Source: Rhodospirillales bacterium
GTDB taxonomy: Bacteria; Pseudomonadota; Alphaproteobacteria; Kiloniellales; JACOMY01
Length of the DNA stretch: 64,000 bases
Reading direction: 5' to 3'
NCBI GenBank assembly: GCA_014324045.1
Contig: JACOMY010000025.1
Coordinates: forward strand, 1-64,000
Shown: piece by piece, positions 39,263 through 53,246 of the stretch
Numbering within the stretch: the first letter of the stretch is position 1
How the letters are laid out: each line of letters opens with the position of its first letter
Made by a program: the position numbers and the translations under genes
The notes under the pieces: generated by a model
The model's input: only the letters and a program-made list of their open reading frames with translations
What the model was told of the DNA's origin: nothing
The model's database searches: none

Positions 39263-39387
39263 AAATGGATGGGGTTGCCTATGCAGTTGCTCCCCTCGGG
39301 CCATAGACGGTTCACACGCCAGATACGTTCTGCAAGCAGTTTATGTTGGCGAGAGGGTGTGTCGATCGCCGTTGTGCAGGCGTGTCG

Positions 39388-43205
<3,818 letters not shown>

Positions 43206-43531
43206 CAGGGGTGGCGGAGGCGGCGGGAGACTCGTTTAAAAGCGTTTGGAGTGCCGCCAGATCCACTGAGCGTAGCTGTCTCGCAAGATTTCTTTGCGCT
43301 CTTTTCGCGAAAACTTCGACTCCGGCCGGGCTTCCCCATCGGTAAAGAGCATTTCCAATAGCGGCCTTGCAGAGCCCTGCGGCCGATGCTGTTAGCAGCC
43401 AAGGCCATTGGCTACTAACATTATGATTGGTAACGTTTTTTCTTGAAATCGGATGCCATTGCGCTCCAGGCTTTTCGCTAAGCCCGTTCTGCCATGAGGA
43501 CGGTGCTGCCGCGAAGCGACAAAGGAGCCAT
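43206..43531. other. Gap between ligA and usg
   Basis: No supported gene is seen in these 326 bases. A minus-strand frame (43186-43557) contains RWGSPAGVEVFAKRAQRNLA, which looks protein-like but is not recognised and overlaps ligA. The right part is AT-richer (43415-43450), a likely place for the usg promoter. Confidence 0.45.
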
Positions 43532-43834
43532 GTGGAAACCATGGAGATGCACGCCAATCGGGATCTCCCCCGGCAGTTGGAAGGCTATCGCCTGGCGACT
43601 GCTGAAATTCTTTACTACATGCCCGATCATCCTGGGGTGTTACAGACCTTCGTCTGGCAACACTACGATTTGGCCCCCTCTTATCCCCGGCTAAACCGCT
43701 TTCTTGACTATTGGCGTAGGGAAATCGACGCCGTTCTGAATTCCGTGACCGTCGGCCGCCGGCAGATCATAGCAGCGCCCTCGGTGTCTGCTGCTCAGAG
43801 TCTCTTTGCGTTGAAGGGACTCCCAGACAGCTAG
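43532..43834 (+). CDS. usg: Usg family protein
   Basis: The 100-residue protein reads EMHANRDLPRQLEGYRLATA, EILYYMPDHPGVLQTFVWQH, YDLAPSYPRLNRFLDYW, a nearly full-length match to Usg, a small conserved alphaproteobacterial protein once named for its place near trp genes; its role is unknown. GTG 43532 has AAAGGAG four bases upstream; ATG 43541 or 43547 are alternatives. Confidence 0.88.
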   Translation: METMEMHANRDLPRQLEGYRLATAEILYYMPDHPGVLQTFVWQHYDLAPSYPRLNRFLDYWRREIDAVLNSVTVGRRQIIAAPSVSAAQSLFALKGLPDS

Positions 43835-43996
43835 GACAGTCTTACGCCAAGTCCAACTTACGCGAAATCTGCGGGGAAATTTTTCGCAGTGGTGGAAATG
43901 CGACCGTCTTGTCGAATTTTGGCGCGTTCTGGCTGAAATTTAGCCTGACCCTTCACTAGGCGGCGGAGGCCGCGACCTGGAGCGAGGACAGGGCTT

Positions 43997-45052
43997 TTGG
44001 CGCACTACTCGATGACCGCAGGACAGGAGGCCTCGCGCGCCGCCGGCGGGATTGCCTGCATCCTGGTCGGGATGCTGTTCTGGGTCACCCAAGACGGCCT
44101 GATGAAGTCCTTGCTGGGCACCTTCACGGTTTGGTCTCTCATTTGCATGCGGGCGATTATCGCCGTAGCGGTCCTAGGCCCGCTGATCGCCCTGCTGGGG
44201 CAGCCGTATCGCTTATTCACGTCGCTTTGGCCCCTGCACCTGTTGCGTGCCGCGCTCTCTGTGTCGGGCTTCACGCTTTTCTACACCGCCTTTCCCTTTA
44301 TGGGGCTGGCAGAGGTCTCGACGATCTTCTTCTCCGCACCGCTGATCACCGCGCTTTTGGCGGCGCTCTTTTTGGGCGAGCGCATCGGCGTGCGGCGGAT
44401 CGCGTGTCTCTTGGTGGGGTTCCTCGGTGTGGTGGTAGCGATCGATCCTGCCGGCGACGCCTTTCACTGGACGGCGCTTCTGCCGCTTCTATCTGCCTTT
44501 TTCTATGCCACCTCGCAGGTCATGGCCCGCAAGATCGGCAAGCGGGAGACCACCTTGACCCTGGGGTTCTACACCATCGCCTTTTCCGCTTTGCTGGTGT
44601 TGCCGATGAGCTATCTCCTTAACAGTATTATGGAGGTCGGGCCGGACCTTCGTCACGTTCGCTGGGACTGGCCGTTGCCGACCTGGGGCCAGTTGCCCAG
44701 TCTGCTTGCCTTGGCTGCAGTGGGGCTGATCGGCTATCTGCTGCTAACGCGGGCCTATCAGATCGCCAGCGCCAGCTTGATCGGACCCTTCGAATACAGC
44801 TACTTGCCCTTTGCGACCGCCATGGCCTTTCTGGTTTGGGGCGAAGTGCCGGGCTGGCACAGCGTTATCGGCATGCTGCTCATCGTCGGCAGCGGTCTCT
44901 ATCTGGGCTACCGCGAGGTGCAACAGGACAGAGGGCGCGCGGAACTGCCCCCCAGTGCCGAGGCTGCCTTCGTACCCACCGCCCCGGTCGGCGCCATTGC
45001 GCATGCTTCCGACATCTATGAAAAGGGCCGGGAACACGACATAAGACCCTAA
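43997..45052 (+). CDS. EamA/DMT-family transporter
   Basis: A 351-residue protein with ten predicted helices in two EamA halves (GGIACILVGMLFWVTQDGLM, SVSGFTLFYTAFPFMGLAEV, LGERIGVRRIACLLVGFLGV) and a hydrophilic tail of about 45 residues. The first codon is TTG 43997; ATG 44012 is possible. It is the third DMT protein in the window and more distant from the coupled pair. Substrate unknown. Confidence 0.88.
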   Translation: MAHYSMTAGQEASRAAGGIACILVGMLFWVTQDGLMKSLLGTFTVWSLICMRAIIAVAVLGPLIALLGQPYRLFTSLWPLHLLRAALSVSGFTLFYTAFPFMGLAEVSTIFFSAPLITALLAALFLGERIGVRRIACLLVGFLGVVVAIDPAGDAFHWTALLPLLSAFFYATSQVMARKIGKRETTLTLGFYTIAFSALLVLPMSYLLNSIMEVGPDLRHVRWDWPLPTWGQLPSLLALAAVGLIGYLLLTRAYQIASASLIGPFEYSYLPFATAMAFLVWGEVPGWHSVIGMLLIVGSGLYLGYREVQQDRGRAELPPSAEAAFVPTAPVGAIAHASDIYEKGREHDIRP

Positions 45053-45062
45053 GAGTCTTTAT
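45043..45062 (+). terminator. Weak hairpin at the transporter stop
   Basis: AAGAC at 45043-45047 can pair with GTCTT at 45055-45059 and is followed by TATT. The stem is only five pairs and includes the stop codon, so termination is uncertain. Confidence 0.3.
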
Positions 45063-45173
45063 TGGAAATGCACGGTACCGGCCCGCTCCCCTTGCCCGGC
45101 CGCCCAATCCAGGATGCTCTCGTAGGCGGCCGGGCGGGGGAGCCGGCCAGTGATCGCGGGTCTGGGGCTGGCA

Positions 45174-46379
45174 CTATGGCGCAGCGGTTAGCAGCGTGTT
45201 TTCAGCCTCTAGGCGGAGCGTGAAGGCTTCGATGCGGCGGCAGGCTTCGGTCAGTGTCTCGTCGGAGAAGCCCAGCGACAGGCGGCAGAAGCCTGCCGCT
45301 TGCTTTCCGAACCCCTCACCCGGCAACACCGCGACTCTCTCCTCGGCCAGCAGGCGTTCGGCAAAGCTTTGGGCATCGAGACCGCTCCGGCGCACATCCA
45401 GCATAACGAACATCCCGCCTTCGGGACTGGCGCAGGAAAGACCGGGCAGGGCGTCCAGCCAGGGGGCCATGAGGTCGCGGCGGCGGCGGTAGGCAGCCTG
45501 CATCCGGCGGACCTCGCCGCTTGCCTCGCGGATCGCAACGACCGAGGCATCCTGGATGAAGCCCGGACAGCTGTAGAGCATGCTGAGTACAAGATTGTAG
45601 AGATGCCCCGCCATGGCCTCCGGCGCGATCGCCCAGCCGACGCGCCAGCCGGTCATGGCGTGCGATTTGGACAGGCTGGAGACGACGACGCAGCGATCTT
45701 CCATGCCCGGCAGCGCCGCCGGCGAGCGATGGCGAGGGCCGTAAGTGAGGGCGCCGTAGACCTCGTCGGACACCAACCAGACGTCCGCCTCGCAGCACAG
45801 CGCCGCAACGGCTTCCAGTGTATCGGGGTGCAGCACGGCGCCGGTAGGGTTGTGCGGGCTGTTTAGGAGAATGACCCGGGTGCGCGGCGTCACCGCGGCG
45901 CGGAGGGAAGCCAGGTCCAAGGTGAAGTTGCGATCGGGCAGCAACGGGACCGAGACCAGATCGGCGCCCGTGGCGCCGATCACCGCCTCATAGGTGGAGT
46001 AACGCGGGTCGGTGGCGATCACCTCGTCGCCGGGTTGTGCTAGACACTGCATAGCGCAGAAGAGGGCGCATTGGGCGCCGGACGTCACCACTACCTGCTC
46101 GGCCGATACAGGCTGATCGGTTAATTCGGTATGCCAATCGGCGATGGCCGAACGCAGCGCCTTGGTGCCCACGATGGGCGAGTAGTGCGTGTTGCCGCTG
46201 CGCATAGAGGCAATAGCCGCCTGCTGGATGGCCAGGGGTGTGTCGAAATCGGGTTCGCCCACAGTGAGAAATAGGACGTCTTTCCCGGTCTCGTGCTGTT
46301 GGTCTAGGGCCTTGGCATGCAGAGTCCAAGCCTCGGCACCCTTGCCAGCCAACCGATTCACACGCGATGCGAAGCGCAT
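45174..46379 (-). CDS. Aminotransferase, arginine:pyruvate transaminase-like (AruH)
   Basis: From ATG 46379 (GGAGGAGG upstream) the product has 401 residues. PLP-binding Lys238 lies in SSLSKSHAMTGWRVGW, with Asp205 and Tyr208 in VSDEVY. GAQCALFCAMQCLAQPGDEV, HNPTGAVLHPDTLEA and SMLYSCPGFIQDA follow AruH of Pseudomonas closely, so transfer of the arginine amino group to pyruvate is the best guess; related enzymes use other amino acids. No other aru gene is near. It stands alone on the minus strand. Confidence 0.8.
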   Translation of the reverse strand: MRFASRVNRLAGKGAEAWTLHAKALDQQHETGKDVLFLTVGEPDFDTPLAIQQAAIASMRSGNTHYSPIVGTKALRSAIADWHTELTDQPVSAEQVVVTSGAQCALFCAMQCLAQPGDEVIATDPRYSTYEAVIGATGADLVSVPLLPDRNFTLDLASLRAAVTPRTRVILLNSPHNPTGAVLHPDTLEAVAALCCEADVWLVSDEVYGALTYGPRHRSPAALPGMEDRCVVVSSLSKSHAMTGWRVGWAIAPEAMAGHLYNLVLSMLYSCPGFIQDASVVAIREASGEVRRMQAAYRRRRDLMAPWLDALPGLSCASPEGGMFVMLDVRRSGLDAQSFAERLLAEERVAVLPGEGFGKQAAGFCRLSLGFSDETLTEACRRIEAFTLRLEAENTLLTAAP

Positions 46380-46625
46380 TGAGTGACCTCCTCCAAAGCA
46401 ACGAACTGACCGGGGCAAGCGTCCCGCTAACCGGTCTTGGCGCAAGCATGACAGGGCCGGCCGGCGGCCGTCCAGTCACGGCATCGATAGGGCATTTTGC
46501 TGCTTTTCTTGCTGCTTCGGAGGATCCTCGTAGGAGGCAGTCCGGGCAGGCCATGGGGGTGGTGCCTATCTGCACGGCCGAGGCAACCGGCGAGCCCAAG
46601 CCGCCGGTCCCCGAGACCTCGGCGA

Positions 46626-47090
46626 CTAGATCCGGCTGACGTGATCGCGAACACGAAGGCCGTCCAGCAGCGCGCGGATCGGCGCCGGAATCGCGACCGG
46701 CGTCATGCTGGTGCGCGCAACGTAGACATGTACGAAGCGGCCGAAGGCAGCCGGTGCCTCGTGCCCTTCCTTGAAGAGACCAATTTCGTAGGTGACGGAG
46801 GAGCGGCCCAAGCGGGCCACGCGCAGGCCGCCCTCGACGGGTTCGGGAAATGCAAGGCTGGCGAGGAAACGGCATCGGGTCTCGGCCACGATGCCGATTA
46901 CCTCGCTCTTATCTAGATCCAAAACCCCATGGCGGATCAGGTTCTCGTTCACCAAGGTGTCGAAGTAGGAATAGTAGACGACGTTGTTCACGTGACCGTA
47001 GACGTCATTGTCCATCCAGCGCGTCGGGATGGCGAGAAAGTGGCGGAAGTCGGCGCGCGTCAGTTCTTTCGGATCGATCTCGGCCGTCAT
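46626..47090 (-). CDS. Acyl-CoA thioesterase, hotdog fold
   Basis: The 154-residue protein has the 4-hydroxybenzoyl-CoA thioesterase pattern TRWMDNDVYGHVNNVVYYSY with the catalytic aspartate of this family near residues 27-29, then NLIRHGVL and RFLASLAFPEPVEGGLRVAR. It should hydrolyse an acyl-CoA in the cytosol; the acyl chain is unknown. It ends a minus-strand pair with ubiG, 25 bases downstream of that gene. Confidence 0.88.
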   Translation of the reverse strand: MTAEIDPKELTRADFRHFLAIPTRWMDNDVYGHVNNVVYYSYFDTLVNENLIRHGVLDLDKSEVIGIVAETRCRFLASLAFPEPVEGGLRVARLGRSSVTYEIGLFKEGHEAPAAFGRFVHVYVARTSMTPVAIPAPIRALLDGLRVRDHVSRI

Positions 47091-47115
47091 GCCGGTCCTC
47101 GTCTTTTCTGTGGTC

Positions 47116-47901
47116 TCATCCGGGGGAAGGCGGCTTGGCGCCGACCAGTATGTAGTTGATGTCGAGGTCGTGCTTGGAGAGGCGCCAGCCTCGGTCCAGA
47201 GGGCTATAGACGATGCCGGAGGCGGCGGTGACCTCTAGCCCTGCATCGCGCAGCATGCGGCCCAGCTCCGATGGTTTGACGAATCGGCGCCAGGAATGGG
47301 TTCCACGCGGCAGGATACGCAGCAGGTACTCGGCGCCGACAATGGCCATGGCGAAGGACTTGGCCGTCCGGTTCAAGGTGGAGAGCGCCAGGCGGCCGCC
47401 CGGTCGTATCAGGGCTGCTGCCGCCGCGACGAAAGCGGCCGGATCGGGGACATGCTCGATGACCTCCAGGCTGACCGCCGCGTCGAACTGCGCACCGTCG
47501 GCCAGCAGGGCCTCGGCCGTGGTCTGGCGAAAGTCTATAGCGAGCCCGGCTTCCTCGGCATGGGCTCGGGCGGCGGCGAGCGTTTCGCCGGAAGCGTCGA
47601 TAGCCGTTACTGTGGCGCCCAGACGGGCTAAGGGTTCGCTCACCAAACCGCCGCCGCAACCGATGTCGAGGATCGCGAGGTTGGCAAAAGGTTTGATCTC
47701 GGTGCCCGTCGCCTTCGTCAGCGGCGTTAGCGATTCGCGCAGAAAGGCAAGACGCGCCGGGCCTTGACGGTGCAGCGGTGCCATAGGGCCGTTCGGATCC
47801 CACCAGTCGGCTGCCAAGGCACCGAACCTCGCCACCTCTTCGGGATCGACGGCCGCCCGTGCCTTGGATGCCTGTCGTTCGACACCTGTGCCTTCCATCA
47901 T
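47116..47901 (-). CDS. ubiG: Ubiquinone biosynthesis O-methyltransferase
   Basis: The 261-residue protein has the SAM-binding ILDIGCGGGLVSEPLARLG near 77-95, the conserved WWDPNGPMAPLHRQGPARL and EVIEHVPDPAAFV. GTHSWRRFVKPSEL is diagnostic for UbiG, which methylates both hydroxyls in ubiquinone synthesis at the membrane face. It is divergent from lysC, with about 150 bases between them, a usual alphaproteobacterial arrangement. Confidence 0.96.
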   Translation of the reverse strand: MMEGTGVERQASKARAAVDPEEVARFGALAADWWDPNGPMAPLHRQGPARLAFLRESLTPLTKATGTEIKPFANLAILDIGCGGGLVSEPLARLGATVTAIDASGETLAAARAHAEEAGLAIDFRQTTAEALLADGAQFDAAVSLEVIEHVPDPAAFVAAAAALIRPGGRLALSTLNRTAKSFAMAIVGAEYLLRILPRGTHSWRRFVKPSELGRMLRDAGLEVTAASGIVYSPLDRGWRLSKHDLDINYILVGAKPPSPG

Positions 47902-48057
47902 CTGTTAGCCTTTTTGCTTTCGGGCGTCGGCGGCGCTTCTTGTGCCCACCGGATCACCTGAGTATGGATAGCGACCGGTGTAACGACAAGGAGGCGCCGC
48001 CCGGCAGAGCCCCCGGTGGGGCGCACCCCGAGGCGGCCTTGGCGATCACTCAACACA

Positions 48058-49281
48058 ATGGCAAGATTGGTATTGAAGTTCGGCGGCACCTCCGTCGCCG
48101 ACCTGGAACGCTTGGAGCGTGTGGCAAGACGCATCAAGGCAGAATGGGGCCAGGGACACGAACTGGCGGTGATTGTCTCTGCCATGGCCGGTCAGACCAA
48201 CTATCTGGTCAATCTAGTGCGCTCCGCCTCGGCCTTGGCGGACTTGCGCGAGTATGACGTGGTGGTGTCCTCCGGCGAGCAGGTGACCTCCGGCTTGCTG
48301 GCTATCATTTTGCAGCGCCTAGGCGTGCCGGCCCGCTCTTGGATGGGTTGGCAGCTGCCGGTCAGGACCACTGTGCAGCACGGCTCCGCACGGGTCGAAG
48401 CAATCGAGACGGCGGAACTGCGGCGCCGTTTCAAAGAAGAACGTCAGGTCGCCGTCTTGGCCGGCTTCCAAGGCTTGGCGGACGACGGGCGTACCACCAC
48501 CTTGGGGCGCGGCGGCTCCGACACCTCGGCGGTAGCCTTGGCGGCGGCCATAGAGGCCGACCGCTGCGACATCTACACCGATGTGGATGGCATCTACACC
48601 AGCGACCCGCGTATCGTCGCCAAGGCGCGCAAGCTGGAGCGCATCACCTATGAAGAGATGCTTGAGATGGCGTCTCTGGGCGCTAAGGTCCTGCAGACCC
48701 GCTCGGTCGAACTGGCGATGAAGCATCGGTTATGTGTGCAGGTGCGTTCTAGCTTCGAAGATAGGCCCGGTACTTTGGTCGTGGATGAGGAAGAGATCGT
48801 GGAACAGGCAGTCGTCAGCGGTATTGCGCATTCCCTCGATGAGGCCAAGGTAACCCTCACCCGCATTCCCGACCGTCCGGGGATCGCTGCGGCCATCTTT
48901 GGTCCGCTGGCCGATGCGGCGATCAACATCGACATGATTGTGCAGAACATCTCTTTGGATGGGGAGATCACAGATATGACCTTTACCGTCAGCCGCGGCG
49001 AGTTGGATCGCGCGCTGATGGTTCTGGAGAAGAACCGAGACACTCTGCGCTACGAGTCGCTGGAGCGCGACGACAAGGTGGCGAAGGTCTCGGTGGTCGG
49101 TGTCGGAATGTGTAGCCACGCCGGCGTCGCGCAAAAGATGTTCACAACCTTGGCAGAGAAAGGCATTAACATCCAAGTGATCACCACCTCCGAGATCAAG
49201 ATATCCGTGCTGGTGGCTGAAGACTACTTGGAGCTTGCGCTGCGGGCCCTGCACAGTGCTTATGGCTTGGACGCGGACTAG
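48058..49281 (+). CDS. lysC: Aspartate kinase
   Basis: The 407-residue enzyme phosphorylates aspartate, opening lysine, threonine and methionine synthesis. The start MARLVLKFGGTSV, the GRGGSDTSAVALAA segment, DIYTDVDGIYTSDPR and two C-terminal ACT domains (RPGIAAAIFGPLADAAINID, GMCSHAGVAQKMF) match the monofunctional, feedback-regulated form. ATG 48058 is chosen because the ORF upstream lies in the lysC-ubiG gap and lacks homology. ptsP follows 60 bases later. Confidence 0.96.
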   Translation: MARLVLKFGGTSVADLERLERVARRIKAEWGQGHELAVIVSAMAGQTNYLVNLVRSASALADLREYDVVVSSGEQVTSGLLAIILQRLGVPARSWMGWQLPVRTTVQHGSARVEAIETAELRRRFKEERQVAVLAGFQGLADDGRTTTLGRGGSDTSAVALAAAIEADRCDIYTDVDGIYTSDPRIVAKARKLERITYEEMLEMASLGAKVLQTRSVELAMKHRLCVQVRSSFEDRPGTLVVDEEEIVEQAVVSGIAHSLDEAKVTLTRIPDRPGIAAAIFGPLADAAINIDMIVQNISLDGEITDMTFTVSRGELDRALMVLEKNRDTLRYESLERDDKVAKVSVVGVGMCSHAGVAQKMFTTLAEKGINIQVITTSEIKISVLVAEDYLELALRALHSAYGLDAD

Positions 49282-49341
49282 CGGCCTAGTATTACATAGT
49301 TAGGCTGATGAGGTGGCACGGGCATCGGGTAGAGTGCGGCC

Positions 49342-51657
49342 GTGGCCGCTGAAAGCGTGGCAGATCGGGCGCAAGGTCGTCCGGCGGCGAAGGAAAGGGC
49401 AATGGCCAAGACACCGGGCTGGCTTGCGGCAAGACGCCTGCTAAAGCAGCTCCGCGATCTGCTGCAGCAGGGCGGTCCGGCTGCCCGGCGTCTGGACCAG
49501 GTGACCCGCCTGATCGCCAACTACATGGTGGCCGAGGTCTGCTCGCTCTATCTGACGCGCGCCGGCGAGATGCTGGAGCTCTTCGCCACAATCGGTCTCA
49601 AGCCCGAATCCGTGAATCGCACCCGCTTCCGCTTCGGCGAAGGTCTGGTCGGCCAGATCGCGGCCAGCGGTCGTCCGTTGGCGCTGGCTGATGCGCAGAA
49701 CCATCCCAACTTCGCCTTCCGACCGGAGATCGGCGAGGAGAGTTTCCACTCTCTGATGGGGGTTCCGATTCTGCGCGAAGGCCAGACTCTGGGCGTGCTA
49801 GTGGTACAGAACGTGACGCCGCGCACCTATTCCGAGGAAGAGTTGGATTCCTTGGAGATTATCAGCTTGGTGGTCTCGGAAATCCTCGCCTCCAGCGGTC
49901 TGGTAAGTACGGAAGAGCGCCGCTTGGTAGAGAGTAGTGGCTTGCTGCCGGCCCGCCTGACCGCTATGGCGCTGACCGAGGGCATAGGCATCGGCGAGGC
50001 CGTGTCGCACCATCGTAGCTTGGTGATCCGCCGCTTCGTCTCCCACGATCTGGGGGAGGAATTGAAGCGCTTGCACCGCGCGCGCGACGAATTCTCGGAG
50101 AACCTGGACCGGCTCTTGAAGGCCAGAGATCTCGCCGGCTCCGGCGAGCATCACGACGTCTTCGAGACTTACCGCATGTTTGTGCACGATCGCGGCTGGA
50201 TTGCCCGGATTGAGGAAGCCGTGAAGGCCGGCCTGACCGCCGAAGCAGCCATTCAGCGGGTACAGAGCGATCTACGCCAGCGCATGGGCCAAGTCACCGA
50301 TCCCTATCTGCGCGAGCGCCTGCACGATCTGGACGACTTGGCCAATCGCCTGCTGCAGCACTTGGTCGGCGGCGAATCGCCCTCCGAGCAACTGCCGGCG
50401 GAGGCAATCCTGATCGCCTGCAACCTCGGCCCTTCCGACCTGTTGGATTACGACCGCAGCCGGCTTAAGGGCGTGGTACTGGGAGAGGGTGGACCGACTA
50501 CGCATGTCACCATCGTCGCCCGCGCGCTCGGCCTGCCCATGGTGGGACGCTGCCCCTCGGCCATGACGGAGATCCGGCCGGGCGACCCGTTGATCGTCGA
50601 TGCTGATCAAGGCCAGGTTCTGGTGCGACCGCGCGAGCAAGTTCTCAACAGCTTCCATGCTACCCTGACCGACCGCGACCGGCGCCTGAAGCTCTTTGCC
50701 GAGACCCGCGACCTACCCACGGTCTCGAAAGACGGGGTCAGGGTCTCGTTGCAGATGAACGCCGGCCTTATGCTGGACCTGCCGCAGCTGCACGCCTGCG
50801 GGGCCGAGGGGATCGGGCTCTATCGCACCGAGATCTCTTTCCTGGTGCGGGAGAGCTTTCCGACAGTAGCCGAGCAGCGCAAGATCTACACTGAGGTTCT
50901 GGATCAGGCAGCCGGCAAGCCGGTAAATTTCCGTACTCTCGATATTGGCGGCGACAAGGCCTTGCCCTACTGGTCTGGTAAGGACGAGGATAATCCGGCG
51001 CTGGGCTGGCGGGCCATTCGCATCGGCCTCGGTCGGCCGATCATTCTGCGCAGGCAGTTGCGCGCGCTGATCGCAGCGGCGGCTGGGCGCGAGCTCTCTC
51101 TACTACTGCCCATGATCAGTACCTTGGATGAGGTTGTGCGCGCAAAGTCGCTGATTCAAATGGAATTGGCCTTGGCGGCGGAACCACCCACCAAGATCTC
51201 CTGTGGGGTGATGCTGGAAGTACCGGCCCTACTGTGGCAGCTGGACGGGTTGTTCGATCTGGTTGACTATATAGCGGTGGGTAGCAACGATCTGCTGCAG
51301 TTCCTCTTCGCCAGTGACCGCGGTAACCCAGTCTTGGCGCGCCGCTACGGTCTCTTTGAGTCGGCCTCGATTCGTCTCTTCACGAAGTTGACCGAGCGAG
51401 CGGAAGCACGGGGCGTTCCGCTCTCTCTTTGCGGAGATTCGGCCTCCCATCCGATCGAGGCCCTGATGCTTCTGGCCTGTGGCTTTCGCCGACTGTCTAT
51501 GCCTCCGGTGGCGATGGCGCCGGTCAGGATGATGATCCGCAGTCTAGATCTTGTCGCCTTTCGAGCCTTTATTAACAGCCGGTTAGGCATCGATTCCGCA
51601 GCGATGCAGCATGCCATTCGAGCCTACGCACTGGACCATGGAATCGTTCTATCGTGA
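49342..51657 (+). CDS. ptsP: Phosphoenolpyruvate-protein phosphotransferase of the nitrogen PTS (EI-Ntr)
   Basis: The 771-residue protein has an N-terminal GAF domain (about 20-185, TRFRFGEGLVGQIAASGRPL), then the EI phospho-His domain with His388 in GGPTTHVTIVAR, and a PEP-binding barrel (RTLDIGGDKALPYW, GVMLEVPALLW) with catalytic Cys697 in LCGDSASHP. EI-Ntr starts the regulatory PTS that controls nitrogen and potassium responses; NPr and EIIA-Ntr are not in the window. GTG 49342 is used; ATG 49402 would remove 20 residues. Order lysC-ptsP is common in alphaproteobacteria. Confidence 0.95.
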   Translation: MAAESVADRAQGRPAAKERAMAKTPGWLAARRLLKQLRDLLQQGGPAARRLDQVTRLIANYMVAEVCSLYLTRAGEMLELFATIGLKPESVNRTRFRFGEGLVGQIAASGRPLALADAQNHPNFAFRPEIGEESFHSLMGVPILREGQTLGVLVVQNVTPRTYSEEELDSLEIISLVVSEILASSGLVSTEERRLVESSGLLPARLTAMALTEGIGIGEAVSHHRSLVIRRFVSHDLGEELKRLHRARDEFSENLDRLLKARDLAGSGEHHDVFETYRMFVHDRGWIARIEEAVKAGLTAEAAIQRVQSDLRQRMGQVTDPYLRERLHDLDDLANRLLQHLVGGESPSEQLPAEAILIACNLGPSDLLDYDRSRLKGVVLGEGGPTTHVTIVARALGLPMVGRCPSAMTEIRPGDPLIVDADQGQVLVRPREQVLNSFHATLTDRDRRLKLFAETRDLPTVSKDGVRVSLQMNAGLMLDLPQLHACGAEGIGLYRTEISFLVRESFPTVAEQRKIYTEVLDQAAGKPVNFRTLDIGGDKALPYWSGKDEDNPALGWRAIRIGLGRPIILRRQLRALIAAAAGRELSLLLPMISTLDEVVRAKSLIQMELALAAEPPTKISCGVMLEVPALLWQLDGLFDLVDYIAVGSNDLLQFLFASDRGNPVLARRYGLFESASIRLFTKLTERAEARGVPLSLCGDSASHPIEALMLLACGFRRLSMPPVAMAPVRMMIRSLDLVAFRAFINSRLGIDSAAMQHAIRAYALDHGIVLS

Positions 51658-51804
51658 TGGACGCACAGGCAATCTAACGATGCAAGGCCGATATGTTTGC
51701 CGGACGGCAGCGACTTTTGTTAAAAGGGGAGTCGAAGAGACGCTGCCGCTGATGCTGACCAGTCACACTATGAGCCTGGCCGAGAAGCTTTAGGGAAAGA
51801 CCGC

Positions 51805-53163
51805 GTGCTCAAGACGCTTAAAAGAGATCGCCGTAACAATGCTTCCCGTACCAATAGTGCGGGGTCAGTTTTGCCCTCCATATTGGGGGGTTGCTCGGAG
51901 CAGGAGGCCTGGTCTCCGCCGCCTTTGCCGGACTTGCCGAATCTCGCCGATCCCATGCCGAAAGGACTGCGACCGGACGGAGATCGCGAAAAGCCCCGCT
52001 ACGATACCGAGAACAACACCCGACCGGACAGAGAGCCGCGCCGGAGCAGCCCGCAGACGCCGTTGGTGCTGGACGCCCTGGAAGGGGAGCCGCCGACGGT
52101 CGAGGAGCATCCGCAGCAGCCGACTGCGGCAACGGTAGGGGCCTTGTTGGCTCAGACCCGCGCCGCCTTTGGCCAGAGTGTCGAAGAGGTTTCTTCGGCA
52201 CTGCGCATTCGTCCAGTCTTCCTCCGCGCTATTGAAGAGAGCCGGTACCAGGATATGCCGGGCTTGACCTATGGAGTCGGCTTCGTGCGCAGCTATGCCC
52301 ACTACTTGGGACTGGACGTCAGTGACTGCGTCGAGCGCTTTAAAGACGAGGCGGCGGGGATCGAGCGCACAACCAACCTGAATTTCCCAGCGCCGGTGCC
52401 GGAGGCCAAGGTGCCGACTGGCGCGATCATCCTAGTCTCTCTGCTACTAGCCAGCTTAGCCTATCTGGTTTGGACCTATGTGTCACGCGATGCGCAACCC
52501 CCGTCCGAGCAGGTTGAGCAGATCGCCGAAACGCCGAAGACCGCGAACGCCGCCGACACGAATACACCGGTCGAAAGTGAGGCAGCGCCCCCGGTGGCTA
52601 CTGCCGCTACGGCGCAGGCTGCGGGCACGATCTCGGCTAGTGACGCCACGGCGGAAGACGGCGCAAAGGAGGTGGCAACGGCGCGGGCCGTTGCTAAACA
52701 AACGGCGATCAACTTTGACAATCCTACAGCGGCGGCTAGTGCCGGCCCGGAAGCTGCGATGGAAGGGCAAGGAAGCTTGCTGATCTCCAACGATGCGCAG
52801 ATCTCTGCGACGACGAGCGGCAGCGCGCCAATCCTCTTCACCGAGGCTGCCTCGGCGATCAATCCCACTGCGCCGACGGTCGACGGCTCGGTGGCCTACA
52901 GCGGTCCCAGGGTGGCCTTGCGTGCCACGCAGGACAGCTGGGTGCAGGTGCGCAACGCCAGCAACTCCTCGATCTTCACGCGGGTGCTGCGGGCCGGAGA
53001 CAGCTACGACGTTCCGAACGAGCCGGACCTGAAGCTCTGGACCGGCAACGCCGGCGGTTTGGTGATCACGGTAGATGGGCAAGAGATACCGAAGCTGGGG
53101 CGCTCCGGCCAAGTGCGGAGAAATGTGTCGCTCGATCCTACTTCTCTTAAGTCAGGCGGTTGA
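51805..53163 (+). CDS. RodZ-like protein with HTH and DUF4115 domains
   Basis: The 452-residue protein has a low-complexity N-terminus, a RodZ-type helix-turn-helix at about 108-170 (TVGALLAQTRAAFGQSVEEV, LTYGVGFVRSYAHYLGLDVS), one membrane helix near 202-222 (TGAIILVSLLLASLAYLVWT), a Pro/Ala-rich linker of about 130 residues and a C-terminal DUF4115 domain (VALRATQDSWVQVRNASNS). RodZ links MreB to the membrane in rods; an analogous role is inferred. GTG is the first codon. The same gene commonly precedes ispG. Confidence 0.88.
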   Translation: MLKTLKRDRRNNASRTNSAGSVLPSILGGCSEQEAWSPPPLPDLPNLADPMPKGLRPDGDREKPRYDTENNTRPDREPRRSSPQTPLVLDALEGEPPTVEEHPQQPTAATVGALLAQTRAAFGQSVEEVSSALRIRPVFLRAIEESRYQDMPGLTYGVGFVRSYAHYLGLDVSDCVERFKDEAAGIERTTNLNFPAPVPEAKVPTGAIILVSLLLASLAYLVWTYVSRDAQPPSEQVEQIAETPKTANAADTNTPVESEAAPPVATAATAQAAGTISASDATAEDGAKEVATARAVAKQTAINFDNPTAAASAGPEAAMEGQGSLLISNDAQISATTSGSAPILFTEAASAINPTAPTVDGSVAYSGPRVALRATQDSWVQVRNASNSSIFTRVLRAGDSYDVPNEPDLKLWTGNAGGLVITVDGQEIPKLGRSGQVRRNVSLDPTSLKSGG

Positions 53164-53246
53164 CCCGCCCTTGAATCGAGATCTCCGTGCCAGCATTTCA
53201 TCTGGAGAGACCTCTATGTCAGAATCGCAGAATCGAAGGATGAACG